DNA from: an uncultured Collinsella sp.
GTDB taxonomy: Bacteria; Actinomycetota; Coriobacteriia; Coriobacteriales; Coriobacteriaceae
Direction: 5' to 3'
Assembly: GCA_900759565.1 (NCBI GenBank)
Contig: CAAEVV010000043.1
Location: 1-64,000 of the forward strand
DNA: 64,000 nucleotides
The translations under genes were made by a program, and so were the position numbers. Positions 16,628 through 25,346 of this stretch are shown in pieces (the stretch's first letter is position 1; every line of letters starts with the position of its first letter). The notes beneath the pieces are model-generated. The model was not told the DNA's origin. It worked only from the letters and a program-made list of their open reading frames with translations, and did not search any database.

Positions 16628-17779
16628 TTACTGCTCGGTTGACGCTGCGGATCGTTTTGGAAGGCTTACGAGCATGGTGGTCCCGATCTCGGAACTTGTT
16701 TCGACCTCTACTGTGCCACCGTGAAGAGCTGCAATCTCCCAAACGAGCGCTAGTCCGAGTCCTGCGCCGCCGTATGCCCTGCTGCGGGATTTGTCTAGAC
16801 GAAAGAACGGTTGGAAGATGCTCTCACGGTACTGCTTGGGTATTCCCGGGCCCTGGTCCTCGACTCGCAGGAACACGTGGCTGTCGTTGTCGCAGATGGA
16901 GACGGTAACGCTCGAGTCGGTGCGGCTATAGCGGATAGCGTTTTCGGCCAGGTTAAACACCAGCCGATAGAGGAGCGTGTCGCTCCCGATTACTAGAGCG
17001 TCTCCAGCACAATTGAGGGCTATGCCCCTTTTTTCGGCAAGTGGCGCAAGGTCGGTGAGGACCTCTTCGGACAAGGGGCCAAGCTCCACATCGTCCTCGC
17101 AAGGAACGCTGCGGAGCTCACTCATCTCGAGCAATACCTTGGCCATTCGAGACATGCGCTCGGTTTGTTCTTGTAGCAGGCCGAGTAGCTCGGCAGTTTC
17201 GGGTTGCAAACCGGAGTGCTCGGAGATGAATAGTTCAATCTGTGCTTGCATAAGGGCGAGCGGGGTGCGCAGCTCGTGTGCGGCGTTGCCGGTAAACTGA
17301 CGCTGTGCAGAGAACCCTTCGCCAAGACGGGCGATCATGTCGTTGAAAGAGGCGCTGCATCGTTGTAGCTCGATGGGCACATCTTCACTGAGCCTGATTT
17401 CGCTTAGGTTGTCAGGCTGCACACGCTCGACCTGGGCCGCAAAAGCCCGTAGCGGTTTGAGTGCACGGCCGCTCACAAAGTATGCCAGCGCGCCGCCAAG
17501 GAGTGTGACTCCAGCCGTGATGTACCAGGCTGTCGTGCCAAAAGACTCCTGTGCGTCGTTTACGACGATCGTGACCTCGTCATCGAGGCTCTCCTTCGTT
17601 GGGTCAAACGCCTGAGGTGCATCTACGTCGGCTGCGCTAAGGGCCGAGATGTCGCTGCCGATAGCATCCATGTAGCGCATGCCCGTATAGCCGACCAGAC
17701 AGTTCGTCAGCACACATGCCGCACACGTCAGCAGTGCCGTCATAATCGTTATGCGCCATTGCAGCGAAAGCCTTTTCAT
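16628..17779 (-). CDS. Sensor histidine kinase
   Basis: 383 residues of an EnvZ/CusS-like classical kinase. TM1 lies at about residues 10-30, a short extracytoplasmic loop at 31-83, and TM2 at about 84-103. A HAMP domain follows, then the H-box NAAHELRTPLALM. The ATP-binding domain has NLAENAIRYS (N box), VEDQGPGIPK (G1), FFRLDKSR (F) and GGAGLGLAL (G2). It would autophosphorylate on the H-box His and pass phosphate to the response regulator encoded upstream. Its start overlaps the regulator's stop as ATGA, so they are translationally coupled. The small periplasmic loop suggests sensing of a small ligand, a metal or membrane stress. Confidence 0.93.
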   Translation of the reverse strand: MKRLSLQWRITIMTALLTCAACVLTNCLVGYTGMRYMDAIGSDISALSAADVDAPQAFDPTKESLDDEVTIVVNDAQESFGTTAWYITAGVTLLGGALAYFVSGRALKPLRAFAAQVERVQPDNLSEIRLSEDVPIELQRCSASFNDMIARLGEGFSAQRQFTGNAAHELRTPLALMQAQIELFISEHSGLQPETAELLGLLQEQTERMSRMAKVLLEMSELRSVPCEDDVELGPLSEEVLTDLAPLAEKRGIALNCAGDALVIGSDTLLYRLVFNLAENAIRYSRTDSSVTVSICDNDSHVFLRVEDQGPGIPKQYRESIFQPFFRLDKSRSRAYGGAGLGLALVWEIAALHGGTVEVETSSEIGTTMLVSLPKRSAASTEQ

Positions 17780-18450
17780 TCGCTATCCTCCATAACGTAG
17801 CCCTCTCCAATCCGATTGCGAATCGGGTCGTATCCCAAAGCGCTGCGTAGCTTTTTGCGGAGTGACGAGATGTGAACGCGGGTTGCGTTGCTAAAGCTGT
17901 TCACGCTGCTATCCCAAACGTGCTCGATAAGCTCCTCTTGGCTTACCGGTCGCCCCTGATTAAGCATCAGGTATTCCAAGATTCCCGTTTCCTTGCGTGT
18001 AAGAGATAGAGCCTCACTGTCCACGGAAGCGATGCGCGCCTTGGTGTCAAAGCTGAGCTTTCCGCAGGCTAATACTATGTCGCTTTGTGCGAAGCGCCTG
18101 AGGGTAAGGCTGCGGATCCTTGCCGCAAGTTCGTCCAGATGAAACGGCTTGGTAAGGTAATCGTTGGCGCCGGCATCGAGTCCGGCGACTTTATCGGATA
18201 CTTCGCCACGTGCGGACAGAATCAGTACCTTGGTCTCGCAGTCGGTTTTCCTAAGTTCCCTGAGCACGGCCATGCCATCGATACGGGGAAGGTTGAGGTC
18301 GAGTACCACGAGGTCAAAGACTTCGACGCCCAGCAGGTCGAGCGCCTCCTGCCCGTCGTGGCAGCAGTCGACGCTGTACGCCAAGTTTCGCAAGCTGCGT
18401 GCGATTGCATCGCACAGTGCTCGCTCGTCTTCGACGATCAAAATACGCAT
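17776..18450 (-). CDS. OmpR/PhoB-family response regulator
   Basis: 224 residues. The receiver domain begins MRILIVEDERALCDAIARSL, with phosphoacceptor Asp in LVVLDLNLPRIDG and Lys in NDYLTKPFHLDEL. The C-terminal winged helix has LSLTRKETGILEYLMLNQGR and VHISSLRKKL. It would bind DNA as a phosphorylated dimer under control of the overlapping kinase. ATG 18450 is chosen because AAGGAG lies 6 bases before it; an upstream in-frame ATG would place the RBS inside the gene. It diverges from the redox module at 18541, a plausible target. Confidence 0.93.
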   Translation of the reverse strand: MRILIVEDERALCDAIARSLRNLAYSVDCCHDGQEALDLLGVEVFDLVVLDLNLPRIDGMAVLRELRKTDCETKVLILSARGEVSDKVAGLDAGANDYLTKPFHLDELAARIRSLTLRRFAQSDIVLACGKLSFDTKARIASVDSEALSLTRKETGILEYLMLNQGRPVSQEELIEHVWDSSVNSFSNATRVHISSLRKKLRSALGYDPIRNRIGEGYVMEDSE

Positions 18451-18540
18451 AACAGTCTCCTTGCACATTCCAAATCGCGCTTAACACGGATTTTATAGTC
18501 GATATGGTCCAATGGTCGCGTAACGAAAGGAGTGGTCGAG

Positions 18541-18687
18541 TTGTTCAAAGCGGTAAAACCCGTGGTACAGGTCGCTTTGTTGATCGTCGGAATTGCCATG
18601 GTGTGCTTTGGTGTTATGCGTAGCGAGGCGGATGCCGTGCTGGCCAAAGCGATTAGGCTGTGCTTGGAGTGTATCGGAATTGGATAA
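18541..18687 (+). CDS. CD1871A-family small CxxC membrane protein
   Basis: 48 residues. One transmembrane helix (VVQVALLIVGIAMVCFGVM) is followed by an amphipathic stretch, EADAVLAKAIRLCLECIGIG, with the CLEC motif. This matches the CD1871A-type small proteins found beside NapH-like ferredoxins and thioredoxin-fold lipoproteins. The start is TTG, 8 bases after AAAGGAG. Its last codons contain the ribosome binding site and TTG start of the next gene, so translation is coupled. The two cysteines probably exchange electrons with the neighbouring ferredoxin or TlpA protein; that role is inferred. Confidence 0.82.
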   Translation: MFKAVKPVVQVALLIVGIAMVCFGVMRSEADAVLAKAIRLCLECIGIG

Positions 18688-19582
18688 AAGAGAAAACACT
18701 GCGTCGCATGTTTTGGCCCGATTTCGCGGATTCATTCAGGCGGCGGCAACACTTATTACCAACATTCACCTGTCAAACTTTGCCAAAGGCGGCATCTATC
18801 AGGGCGCGGGAAAAACAGTCTGCGTACCTGGACTTAATTGCTATTCGTGCCCCGCGGCATCGGGTGCGTGCCCCATCGGGTCGTTCCAGTCGGTGGTAGG
18901 TTCATCCAAGTTCAACTTTTCTTACTATGTTACCGGTACGCTCATTTTGCTCGGCGTGCTGTTGGGACGCTTTGTATGCGGCTTTCTGTGCCCGTTTGGC
19001 TGGCTGCAGGAGCTGCTTCATAAGATTCCCGGCAAAAAGTTCTCCACGAAAAAGCTTAAGCCGCTCACGTACATCAAGTACGTCGTGCTGCTGTTTGCCG
19101 TGGTGCTGCTGCCCGTCTTGGCGGTTAACGACGTGGGCATGGGCGACCCGTTCTTTTGTAAGTACATCTGTCCGCAGGGCGTACTCGAGGGCGCCATTCC
19201 GCTGGCCATTGCCAACGCCGGCATTCGATCTGCGTTGGGACATCTCTTTACTTGGAAACTTGCCGTTCTCATTGCCGTGGTAGTGCTGAGCGTTTTGTTC
19301 TACCGCCCCTTCTGCAAATGGATTTGTCCACTCGGCGCATTCTATGCGCTCATGAATAGGGTGTCCCTACTGGGGATTCGGGTTGACGCATGCAAATGTG
19401 TCTCGTGCGGCAAGTGCTCAAAGGTTTGTCAGATGGACGTTGATGTGGTCCGCGCGCCCAATCATGCCGAATGTATTCGGTGCGGAAAGTGCATCGGGGC
19501 CTGTCCCGTCGATGCCATCAGCTATCGCTATGGCCTGGATGTGTCGGCGGAAAAGCTTCCCTTGACCGCCGATAAAAAATAA
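18680..19582 (+). CDS. NapH/CcoG-like membrane 4Fe-4S protein
   Basis: 300 residues with about four to five transmembrane helices. It carries a CysXXXCysPro pattern in the cytoplasmic loops (GFLCPFGW, KYICPQGVLEG, KWICPLGAFYAL) as in NapH/MauN proteins. The end holds two ferredoxin-type clusters, CKCVSCGKCSKVC and CIRCGKCIGACPVD. It would pass electrons across or along the membrane to the extracytoplasmic redoxin encoded next. The TTG at 18680 overlaps the stop of the CxxC micro-protein, with GGAG 10 bases upstream inside that gene. An upstream in-frame ATG lies fully inside the preceding gene and is rejected. Confidence 0.88.
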   Translation: MDKRENTASHVLARFRGFIQAAATLITNIHLSNFAKGGIYQGAGKTVCVPGLNCYSCPAASGACPIGSFQSVVGSSKFNFSYYVTGTLILLGVLLGRFVCGFLCPFGWLQELLHKIPGKKFSTKKLKPLTYIKYVVLLFAVVLLPVLAVNDVGMGDPFFCKYICPQGVLEGAIPLAIANAGIRSALGHLFTWKLAVLIAVVVLSVLFYRPFCKWICPLGAFYALMNRVSLLGIRVDACKCVSCGKCSKVCQMDVDVVRAPNHAECIRCGKCIGACPVDAISYRYGLDVSAEKLPLTADKK

Positions 19583-19611
19583 ACAAGCTTCGACAAAACG
19601 GAGGAATGACC

Positions 19612-20583
19612 ATGAAGCTTTCTAAGATTGCGGCCCTGTTTATGGTGCCGGTATTGGCCTTGTGCCTTGTGGCATGTTCGGCGCCCGGTGGCAATGCGAG
19701 CGAATCTGCGAGCTCCGATCCTAAGATCGCAGAACTCACTGCGCAGAAGCCGGCCAATGCCGACGAGGCCGCCGAGCTGTATGCAAAACTCATGCAAAAG
19801 GAGAACGATATCTTTTCGAGTGATAACGCGCTGTGGGAAAAGGTATTCAATGCGGCAAATAAAGACTCGGCAATGATTGAGAACGGCAGCAATTACGGCG
19901 ATTTTCTGCTCAAGACCATCGACGGCGCCAAGGATGAGTTCACGGCGGATGAGCTTAAGACGCTCAAGGCCGGTGCACAGCAGATCAAGGAGATCGAAGA
20001 CAAGCTCGAGAGCTTGGAGAAGGAGTTCCCCGGCTGTGGAAGCACGCCGAGCGAAGGCGAGAGCGTCGACGCTTCGGCCGCTGGCATGACGGCTGGTGCC
20101 AATGCTTCGAGCGAGGCGACGAAGTTCCCCAGCTTTACGGGCAAAGACCTGGATGGCAACGACGTGAGCAGCGACGAGCTGTTCTCTAAGAACAAGGTCA
20201 CCGTCATGAACTTTTGGTTCACCACTTGCAAGCCGTGCGTGGGTGAGTTGGGCGACCTTGAGGACCTGAATAAGGAGCTTGCCAAGAAGGGCGGCCAGGT
20301 CGTGGGCGTCAATTCCTTTACGCTCGATGGCAACAAGGGCGAGATTGCAGATGCCAAGGACGTGCTGAGCAAGAAGGGCGTGACGTATAAGAACATCTGG
20401 TTCAAGTCGGATAGCGATGCCGGTAAGTTTACGTCAAATTTGTTCTCGTTCCCGACAACGTATGTCATCGATCAGAATGGCAACATCGTAGGGGATCCAA
20501 TCGTGGGAGCCATCAGCTCCGCTGAGCAGCGCGCGGCGCTCGACAAGCTTATTGACCAGGCGATTGCGAATAGCGAGCAGTAG
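19612..20583 (+). CDS. TlpA/redoxin-family lipoprotein
   Basis: 323 residues. A lipoprotein signal ends in LVAC, with lipidated Cys22. A helical N-terminal region (to about residue 150) contains Lys/Glu-rich stretches. Then comes a thioredoxin fold with MNFWFTTCKPCVGELGDLED, where CKPC is the redox pair, and a cis-Pro in FSFPTTYVID. Anchored outside the membrane, it would reduce or oxidise exported thiols, fed by the NapH-like protein. ATG 19612 is chosen because GGAGG is 7 bases upstream; an ATG six bases earlier is too close. Third gene of the module, ended by a strong terminator at 20663. Confidence 0.9.
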   Translation: MKLSKIAALFMVPVLALCLVACSAPGGNASESASSDPKIAELTAQKPANADEAAELYAKLMQKENDIFSSDNALWEKVFNAANKDSAMIENGSNYGDFLLKTIDGAKDEFTADELKTLKAGAQQIKEIEDKLESLEKEFPGCGSTPSEGESVDASAAGMTAGANASSEATKFPSFTGKDLDGNDVSSDELFSKNKVTVMNFWFTTCKPCVGELGDLEDLNKELAKKGGQVVGVNSFTLDGNKGEIADAKDVLSKKGVTYKNIWFKSDSDAGKFTSNLFSFPTTYVIDQNGNIVGDPIVGAISSAEQRAALDKLIDQAIANSEQ

Positions 20584-20662
20584 AAAACGCGTAAAGCATG
20601 GCGAAGATCGTGCGCCGCTGTGCGAAGTAGTCCGCTACCTTTCAAGATAAGCTCCACCATAT

Positions 20663-20690
20663 AGAGGTCCCGCTCGGGACCTCTTCTTTT
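20663..20690 (+). terminator. Intrinsic terminator of the redox module
   Basis: GAGGTCCC (20664-20671), a GCTC loop, GGGACCTC (20676-20683) and then TTCTTTT make a textbook rho-independent terminator 80 bases after the redoxin stop. Confidence 0.92.
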
Positions 20691-20836
20691 GGGCGCCGTC
20701 CCGTTCGTTTTTTGGCGCGGTTCCCTACATTCCTCACTGGCGCCGGTAAAAAATGGGGATAGAGTAGGACAAACGCGTCGAATACGAACGGCGGAGGAGA
20801 GCGGGCAGGGTGCCTGCGCAGGAGAGGTTGCCGTCC

Positions 20837-23800
20837 ATGCTGGAGCTCAAAGGTATTTGCAAAAGGTACGTTACGCAGTCGTTTACGCAGGTGGCGCTCG
20901 ACAACGTAAGCCTGTCTTTTCGCGATAACGAGTTCGTGGCCATTCTGGGTCCCTCGGGTTCGGGTAAAACTACGATGCTCAACGTTATCGGTGGGCTCGA
21001 TCATTTCGATTCCGGCGACCTGCTGATCGACGGCATCTCGACCAAGGATTTTCGCGATCGCGATTGGGATGCCTACCGCAACAACCGCATCGGCTTTGTG
21101 TTCCAGAGCTATAACCTCATTCCGCATCAGACCATCTTGGAAAACGTGGAGCTGGCGCTTACGCTCACAGGTGTGGGGCATGCCGAGCGCCGCCAGCGTG
21201 CGCGCGAGGCGCTCGAGGCGGTTGGCCTGGGCGAGCACGTTAACAAGCGCCCGAGCCAGCTATCGGGCGGACAGATGCAGCGCGTGGCCATTGCCCGCGC
21301 CCTGATCAATGACCCTGAGATCGTCCTTGCCGACGAGCCGACTGGCGCTTTGGATTCAACGACATCCGTACAGGTTATGGATTTGCTCAAAGACGTTGCG
21401 CGCGACCGCCTGGTTATCATGGTCACGCACAATCCCGACCTGGCGTACCAGTACGCCACGCGTATCGTCAATCTGGCGGACGGCAAGATCACCGACGATT
21501 CCGACTCCTTTGATGCTGCCAAGGCCGCGCGTCGCGAGGCAAAGCCTACGCGCAAAACCTCGATGAGCTTTGTGACGGCGCTGGGGCTTTCTGCCCGAAA
21601 CCTCATGACCAAGAAGGGCCGCACGGCCATGACTGCCTTTGCGGGCTCGATTGGCATTATCGGCATTGCGGCGATTCTGGCGCTGTCCAACGGCGTAAAC
21701 GGCTACATCAAAAAGGTCGAGGAGGATACGCTCTCGAGCTACCCACTCACCATTTCCAAGCAGGATTACGACCTGTCGTCCATGATGGGCGGACAGGGGG
21801 CTGCAGATGATGACTCGCCTGAAAACGTGGATTCGTCCGACGACAGTGCCGGCGGCAAGGCTCGGGGAACCGATAAGATTCCCGTGGCCACGGCCGTAAA
21901 GGATATGTTTGCGAGCGTTAAGTCCAACGACATGACGAGCTTTAAGGCATGGCTCGACGACGGTGGCGATGGTATTGACAAAGAAGTCAATGCTATCCAG
22001 TACGGTTATGGCGTGACGCCGGTTGTCTATCGTGCGGGTAAGGATGACGAGAAGCCGGTTCGACTTGTTCCCAATGCCATGACCGAGGCCATGAGCGGAG
22101 GCGCGAGCTCGGCGGCAACGGTGAGCATGGAATCCATGGGAACCTCGGTCTTTAACGAGATGATTGACGACCAGAGCCTGCTCGACAGCCAGTACGATGT
22201 CGTCGCCGGTCATTGGCCCACGTCTGCCAACGAAGCCGTGATGGTGCTTTCGAGCCGCGGCACGGTGGGCGACTATACGCTCTACAGCATCGGTGCGCTG
22301 GATATCGATGAGCTCAACGACCTGGTCAACAGCGCCATGGCGGCCGACGGCAAGATTGAGGCGCCCGAGTCCGCCGCCGACTTTACCTACGACGATGCGC
22401 TGTCCACGACGTTTAAGGTGTTGTCGTCGGCCGATGCCTATCGCAAAAACGAAGAGACCGGCATGTGGACTGACATGTCTGGCGACGCCGACTTTATGGC
22501 AGCCAAGGTTGCCGACGGTATCGACGTGCACATTGTGGGCGTGGTGCGACCCAACGAGACGGCCAACGCGAGCGCGTTGTCCCCGGGCATTGCCTATACG
22601 CATGCGCTGACTCGCCAGCTTATGGAGCGCGCTGCCGATTCGCAGATTGTGCAGGAGCAACTCGCCCACCCCGAGACGGATGTCTTTACGGGCAAGTCTT
22701 TCGATGAGCTGCAAAGCGAGGCCAAACAAGGCGTGGATCTGGGCAGCATGTTCAGTGTGGACGAGGCGGCGCTCAAGAGCGCGTTCTCGTTTGATGCGTC
22801 TGCACTCTCGGGTGCGGCCGGCGGTATGGACCTTTCTGGTATCGACTTATCCGGGCTGGACATTGACCTTTCGGGCGTCGGAAGGGACATCGACTTCAGC
22901 GACATCATGGCAAAAGCACCGGCCCCAGATTTCTCGGGCATCTTTGACGGTCTGGAGCTCACGCCCGAGCAAATGCAGCAGGTGGGAATGCTTGCCAACC
23001 AACTTTTTGAGGGCTTTTTGCAGTCTGATCAGTTTGGGGCGCTGTCACCCGAAGATCTTAAAGACGCGTCAAAGCTCGCTGCCGCATTCTCGACGTATCT
23101 TGAGAATGATGCCGCAGCCCAGCAATGCCTGGCTCAGCTCAAGGCCCTCGGCGGCGACGCCCTAGCAGAGCGTCTCCAGCAGGCGATGACCGACTATGTG
23201 CAAAAGCAGCTGGCTCCGTATCTGCAGCAGGCTATGGATCAGGTGACGAAGACGATCAGCGATCAGATTGCGGCGACGGTGTCAGCTCAGCTCAAGGCAG
23301 GCGCGGCAGGGCTCATGGACCAGATGGCGACGCAGGTGTCTTCGAGTTTTGCTAACCTGGCAAGCGCCATGCACGTGGATGCGAGCGCCTTTGCCCGTGC
23401 CATTCACTTCAACATGGACGCCGAGGACCTGAGCTCGCTCATGATGAGCTATGCCAAGGCGTCGAAGCTCACCTACGACAACAATCTGACCACGTTGGGC
23501 TATGCGGACGAGGCGGACCCCATCTCGGTCAAGATTTTCCCACGTGACTTTGAGGCCAAGGAGCGCGTACTCGATCACATCGATGCGTATAACAAGCAGG
23601 TCAAAGCCGCCGGCCACGATGATCGGGCAATTACGTACACCGACTACATGGGCATCATTATGGGTTCGGTGACCGACATTGTGAACACCATCAGCTTGGT
23701 GCTCATCGCATTCGTGAGTATCAGCCTGGTGGTGAGCTCCATCATGATCGGCATCATCACGTACATCAGCGTGCTGGAGCGTAAAAAGGAGATTGGCATC

Positions 23801-24091
23801 CTGCGTGCGATTGGCGCGTCGAAGCGTAACGTGGCAAACGTGTTCAACGCCGAGACCTTTATCGAGGGCCTCATTGCCGGCGTCTTTGCCATTGTCGTCG
23901 TGGTGGCCGTGAGCTTCCCGGTTAATACCTGGGCGCTTACTGCCAAACAGGTACCCAATCTGATGAGCCTGCCCGTGCAGGATGCGCTGGTGCTCATTGC
24001 AATTTCGGTGCTGCTGACGGTTGTCGCTGGCCTGCTGCCGGCCCGTAGCGCGTCCAGGAAGGATCCCGTGGAGGCCCTGCGCTCCGAATAA
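20837..24091 (+). CDS. MacB-like ABC transporter, ATPase-permease fusion
   Basis: 1084 residues. The N-terminal ATPase has Walker A GPSGSGKT (38-45), signature QLSGGQMQRVAIARAL and Walker B VLADEPTGALD. One TM helix near residue 270 (TAMTAFAGSIGIIGIAAILAL) opens a very large extracytoplasmic region. That region contains a DLSG-type repeat near residues 664-688. Three TM helices form the FtsX domain at the end (LVLIAFVSISLVVSSIMIG; LERKKEIGILRAIGASKRN coupling). MacB-type machines use ATP as mechanical pumps for peptides, toxins or lipoproteins; the cargo here is unknown. ATG 20837 follows GGAGAGG; a GTG 27 bases earlier is possible. A palindromic element begins at its stop. Confidence 0.88.
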   Translation: MLELKGICKRYVTQSFTQVALDNVSLSFRDNEFVAILGPSGSGKTTMLNVIGGLDHFDSGDLLIDGISTKDFRDRDWDAYRNNRIGFVFQSYNLIPHQTILENVELALTLTGVGHAERRQRAREALEAVGLGEHVNKRPSQLSGGQMQRVAIARALINDPEIVLADEPTGALDSTTSVQVMDLLKDVARDRLVIMVTHNPDLAYQYATRIVNLADGKITDDSDSFDAAKAARREAKPTRKTSMSFVTALGLSARNLMTKKGRTAMTAFAGSIGIIGIAAILALSNGVNGYIKKVEEDTLSSYPLTISKQDYDLSSMMGGQGAADDDSPENVDSSDDSAGGKARGTDKIPVATAVKDMFASVKSNDMTSFKAWLDDGGDGIDKEVNAIQYGYGVTPVVYRAGKDDEKPVRLVPNAMTEAMSGGASSAATVSMESMGTSVFNEMIDDQSLLDSQYDVVAGHWPTSANEAVMVLSSRGTVGDYTLYSIGALDIDELNDLVNSAMAADGKIEAPESAADFTYDDALSTTFKVLSSADAYRKNEETGMWTDMSGDADFMAAKVADGIDVHIVGVVRPNETANASALSPGIAYTHALTRQLMERAADSQIVQEQLAHPETDVFTGKSFDELQSEAKQGVDLGSMFSVDEAALKSAFSFDASALSGAAGGMDLSGIDLSGLDIDLSGVGRDIDFSDIMAKAPAPDFSGIFDGLELTPEQMQQVGMLANQLFEGFLQSDQFGALSPEDLKDASKLAAAFSTYLENDAAAQQCLAQLKALGGDALAERLQQAMTDYVQKQLAPYLQQAMDQVTKTISDQIAATVSAQLKAGAAGLMDQMATQVSSSFANLASAMHVDASAFARAIHFNMDAEDLSSLMMSYAKASKLTYDNNLTTLGYADEADPISVKIFPRDFEAKERVLDHIDAYNKQVKAAGHDDRAITYTDYMGIIMGSVTDIVNTISLVLIAFVSISLVVSSIMIGIITYISVLERKKEIGILRAIGASKRNVANVFNAETFIEGLIAGVFAIVVVVAVSFPVNTWALTAKQVPNLMSLPVQDALVLIAISVLLTVVAGLLPARSASRKDPVEALRSE

Positions 24092-24122
24092 TGTGACAAA
24101 GGGACGGTTCCTTTGTCACATT
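24090..24122. repeat. TGTGACAAAGG palindrome, copy 1
   Basis: AATGTGACAAAGG (24090-24102) pairs perfectly with CCTTTGTCACATT (24110-24122) around GACGGTT. It begins inside the stop codon of the ABC transporter. Related copies are at 24271, 56169, 59894 and 61151, all at gene ends or between genes. Confidence 0.85.
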
Positions 24123-24155
24123 GAGCGGCATGTAAATCGAGGTCTAATACTTTTC

Positions 24156-24189
24156 ACTCGTTCACTTCCCAGGAAAGTATTCACCTTCG
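24156..24189 (+). repeat. 34-bp ACTCGTTCACTTC element, solo copy
   Basis: A 34-base element starts ACTCGTTCACTTC and ends ATTCACCTTCG. It matches, at most positions, the inverted pair at 39905-39938 and 40053-40086. It sits between two TGTGACAAAGG palindromes, in a gap with no gene. Confidence 0.75.
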
Positions 24190-24270
24190 TTGCGCGGGGG
24201 GCGGCTGGAAGGGCGGTCATCGTCAAGTAGTCACCTCTATCTTGTGAATCGCCCGAGGCACAAGGCATAA

Positions 24271-24306
24271 TGCAAGTGACAAGGGGGCAGTCCCTTTGCC
24301 GCATTG
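24271..24306. repeat. TGTGACAAAGG palindrome, degenerate copy 2
   Basis: ATGCAAGTGACAAGGG and CCCTTTGCCGCATTG face each other around GGCAGT. It is a mismatched copy of the element at 24090, placed 20 bases before the Dus gene start, so it could affect that gene's leader. Confidence 0.6.
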
Positions 24307-24324
24307 ATCTGAGAGCGGATGTTG

Positions 24325-25278
24325 ATGATTCTATCGCTGGCCCCTATGGAGGGGATTACCGGGCATGTGTTCCGTCGCGTGCATGCGGAGTGCTTTGGTG
24401 CGCTCGACTGCTACTACACGCCGTTTTTGCCGCCGCCGCGGGTGGGAAACCGCTTTGGCGGCAAAGCGTTTAAGGAGATCGATCCTGCCAATAACCAGGG
24501 GCTCAACGTAGTGCCTCAGCTGATGTCTAAGAACGCGGACGAGTTTGTGTGGGCGGCACAGGTGCTCGCTGACATGGGCTACCGCGAGGTCAATCTCAAC
24601 CTTGGCTGCCCCTCGGGTACAGTTGTTGCCAAGGGTAAGGGCTCGGGTTTCTTGCGCAATCTCGACGAGCTCGAGGCGTTCTTAAGCGATGTGTGCGAGC
24701 GGTCGCCGTTGCCGGTGTCGGTAAAGACCAGGCTGGGGCTGGAGAATGACGACGAATACGAGCGCGTGCTTGATCTGTATTGCCGCATGCCGCTGTCGGA
24801 GCTGATTGTGCACCCGCGCGTGCAAAAGGACCGCTATACGGGCTCGCCGCGCAAAGAGTTTTATGGCGAGACGTTGGAGCGGGCACCGTTTCCCGTGGCA
24901 TACAACGGCGACATTTTTGATCTTGAGGACATGGATGCGCTGGTGGAGGCCTATCCCGGTACACGCCATGTGATGCTGGGGCGCGGCCTGCTCGCGAATC
25001 CCGCTCTGGCCCGTATGGTCAACGGCGGCCCTGCTGCCACGGCAGCCGAGCTGCAGCGTTTCCACGACACGTTGTTCGCGGCCTATGCAGAAGAGATTGG
25101 CGGCAACGCGGTCTTTCGCATGAAGGAGTGGTGGTTCTACGCCAAGTGCGCCTTCGCTGACCCCGCTACCGTTCACAAGCTCGTGCGTAAGACCAAAAAG
25201 GTCGACGAATACCGCGCCGCCGTCGAGCGGGTCTTTCGCGAGCAGCCACTCGCACCCATAGCTCGCTTCCGCGGCTAG
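24325..25278 (+). CDS. tRNA-dihydrouridine synthase
   Basis: 317 residues. An FMN-binding TIM barrel begins with LSLAPMEGITGHVFR (phosphate-side APMEGxT motif). The Dus signature GYREVNLNLGCPSG has the catalytic Cys, followed by KGKGSGFL, then VSVKTRLGL, VHPRVQKDRYTG and GNGD-like YNGDIF. It reduces uridines in tRNA D-loops using NADPH. The lineage (DusA/B/C) is not assigned. ATG 24325 sits 9 bases after GAGAG; an in-frame ATG at 24319 is an alternative. The 227 bases upstream contain only repeats. Confidence 0.9.
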   Translation: MILSLAPMEGITGHVFRRVHAECFGALDCYYTPFLPPPRVGNRFGGKAFKEIDPANNQGLNVVPQLMSKNADEFVWAAQVLADMGYREVNLNLGCPSGTVVAKGKGSGFLRNLDELEAFLSDVCERSPLPVSVKTRLGLENDDEYERVLDLYCRMPLSELIVHPRVQKDRYTGSPRKEFYGETLERAPFPVAYNGDIFDLEDMDALVEAYPGTRHVMLGRGLLANPALARMVNGGPAATAAELQRFHDTLFAAYAEEIGGNAVFRMKEWWFYAKCAFADPATVHKLVRKTKKVDEYRAAVERVFREQPLAPIARFRG

Positions 25279-25283
25279 TTAGA

Positions 25284-25331
25284 CATCGGGGACGTTCTTT
25301 AGCGACTAGTCATTTAAGAACGTCCCCGATG
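25284..25331. repeat. GGGGACGTTCTT palindrome, copy 1
   Basis: CATCGGGGACGTTCTT (25284-25299) pairs perfectly with AAGAACGTCCCCGATG (25316-25331) around a 16-nt centre containing GACTAGTCATT. It starts six bases after the Dus stop. Other copies are at 35468 and 49869. Confidence 0.85.
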
Positions 25332-25346
25332 ACACCCGCAAAAGCT

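Noticed and set aside
21356..22729. A 457-codon frame opposite the ABC exporter
   Set aside because: Antisense shadow of a conserved ATPase-permease gene; no start signal.
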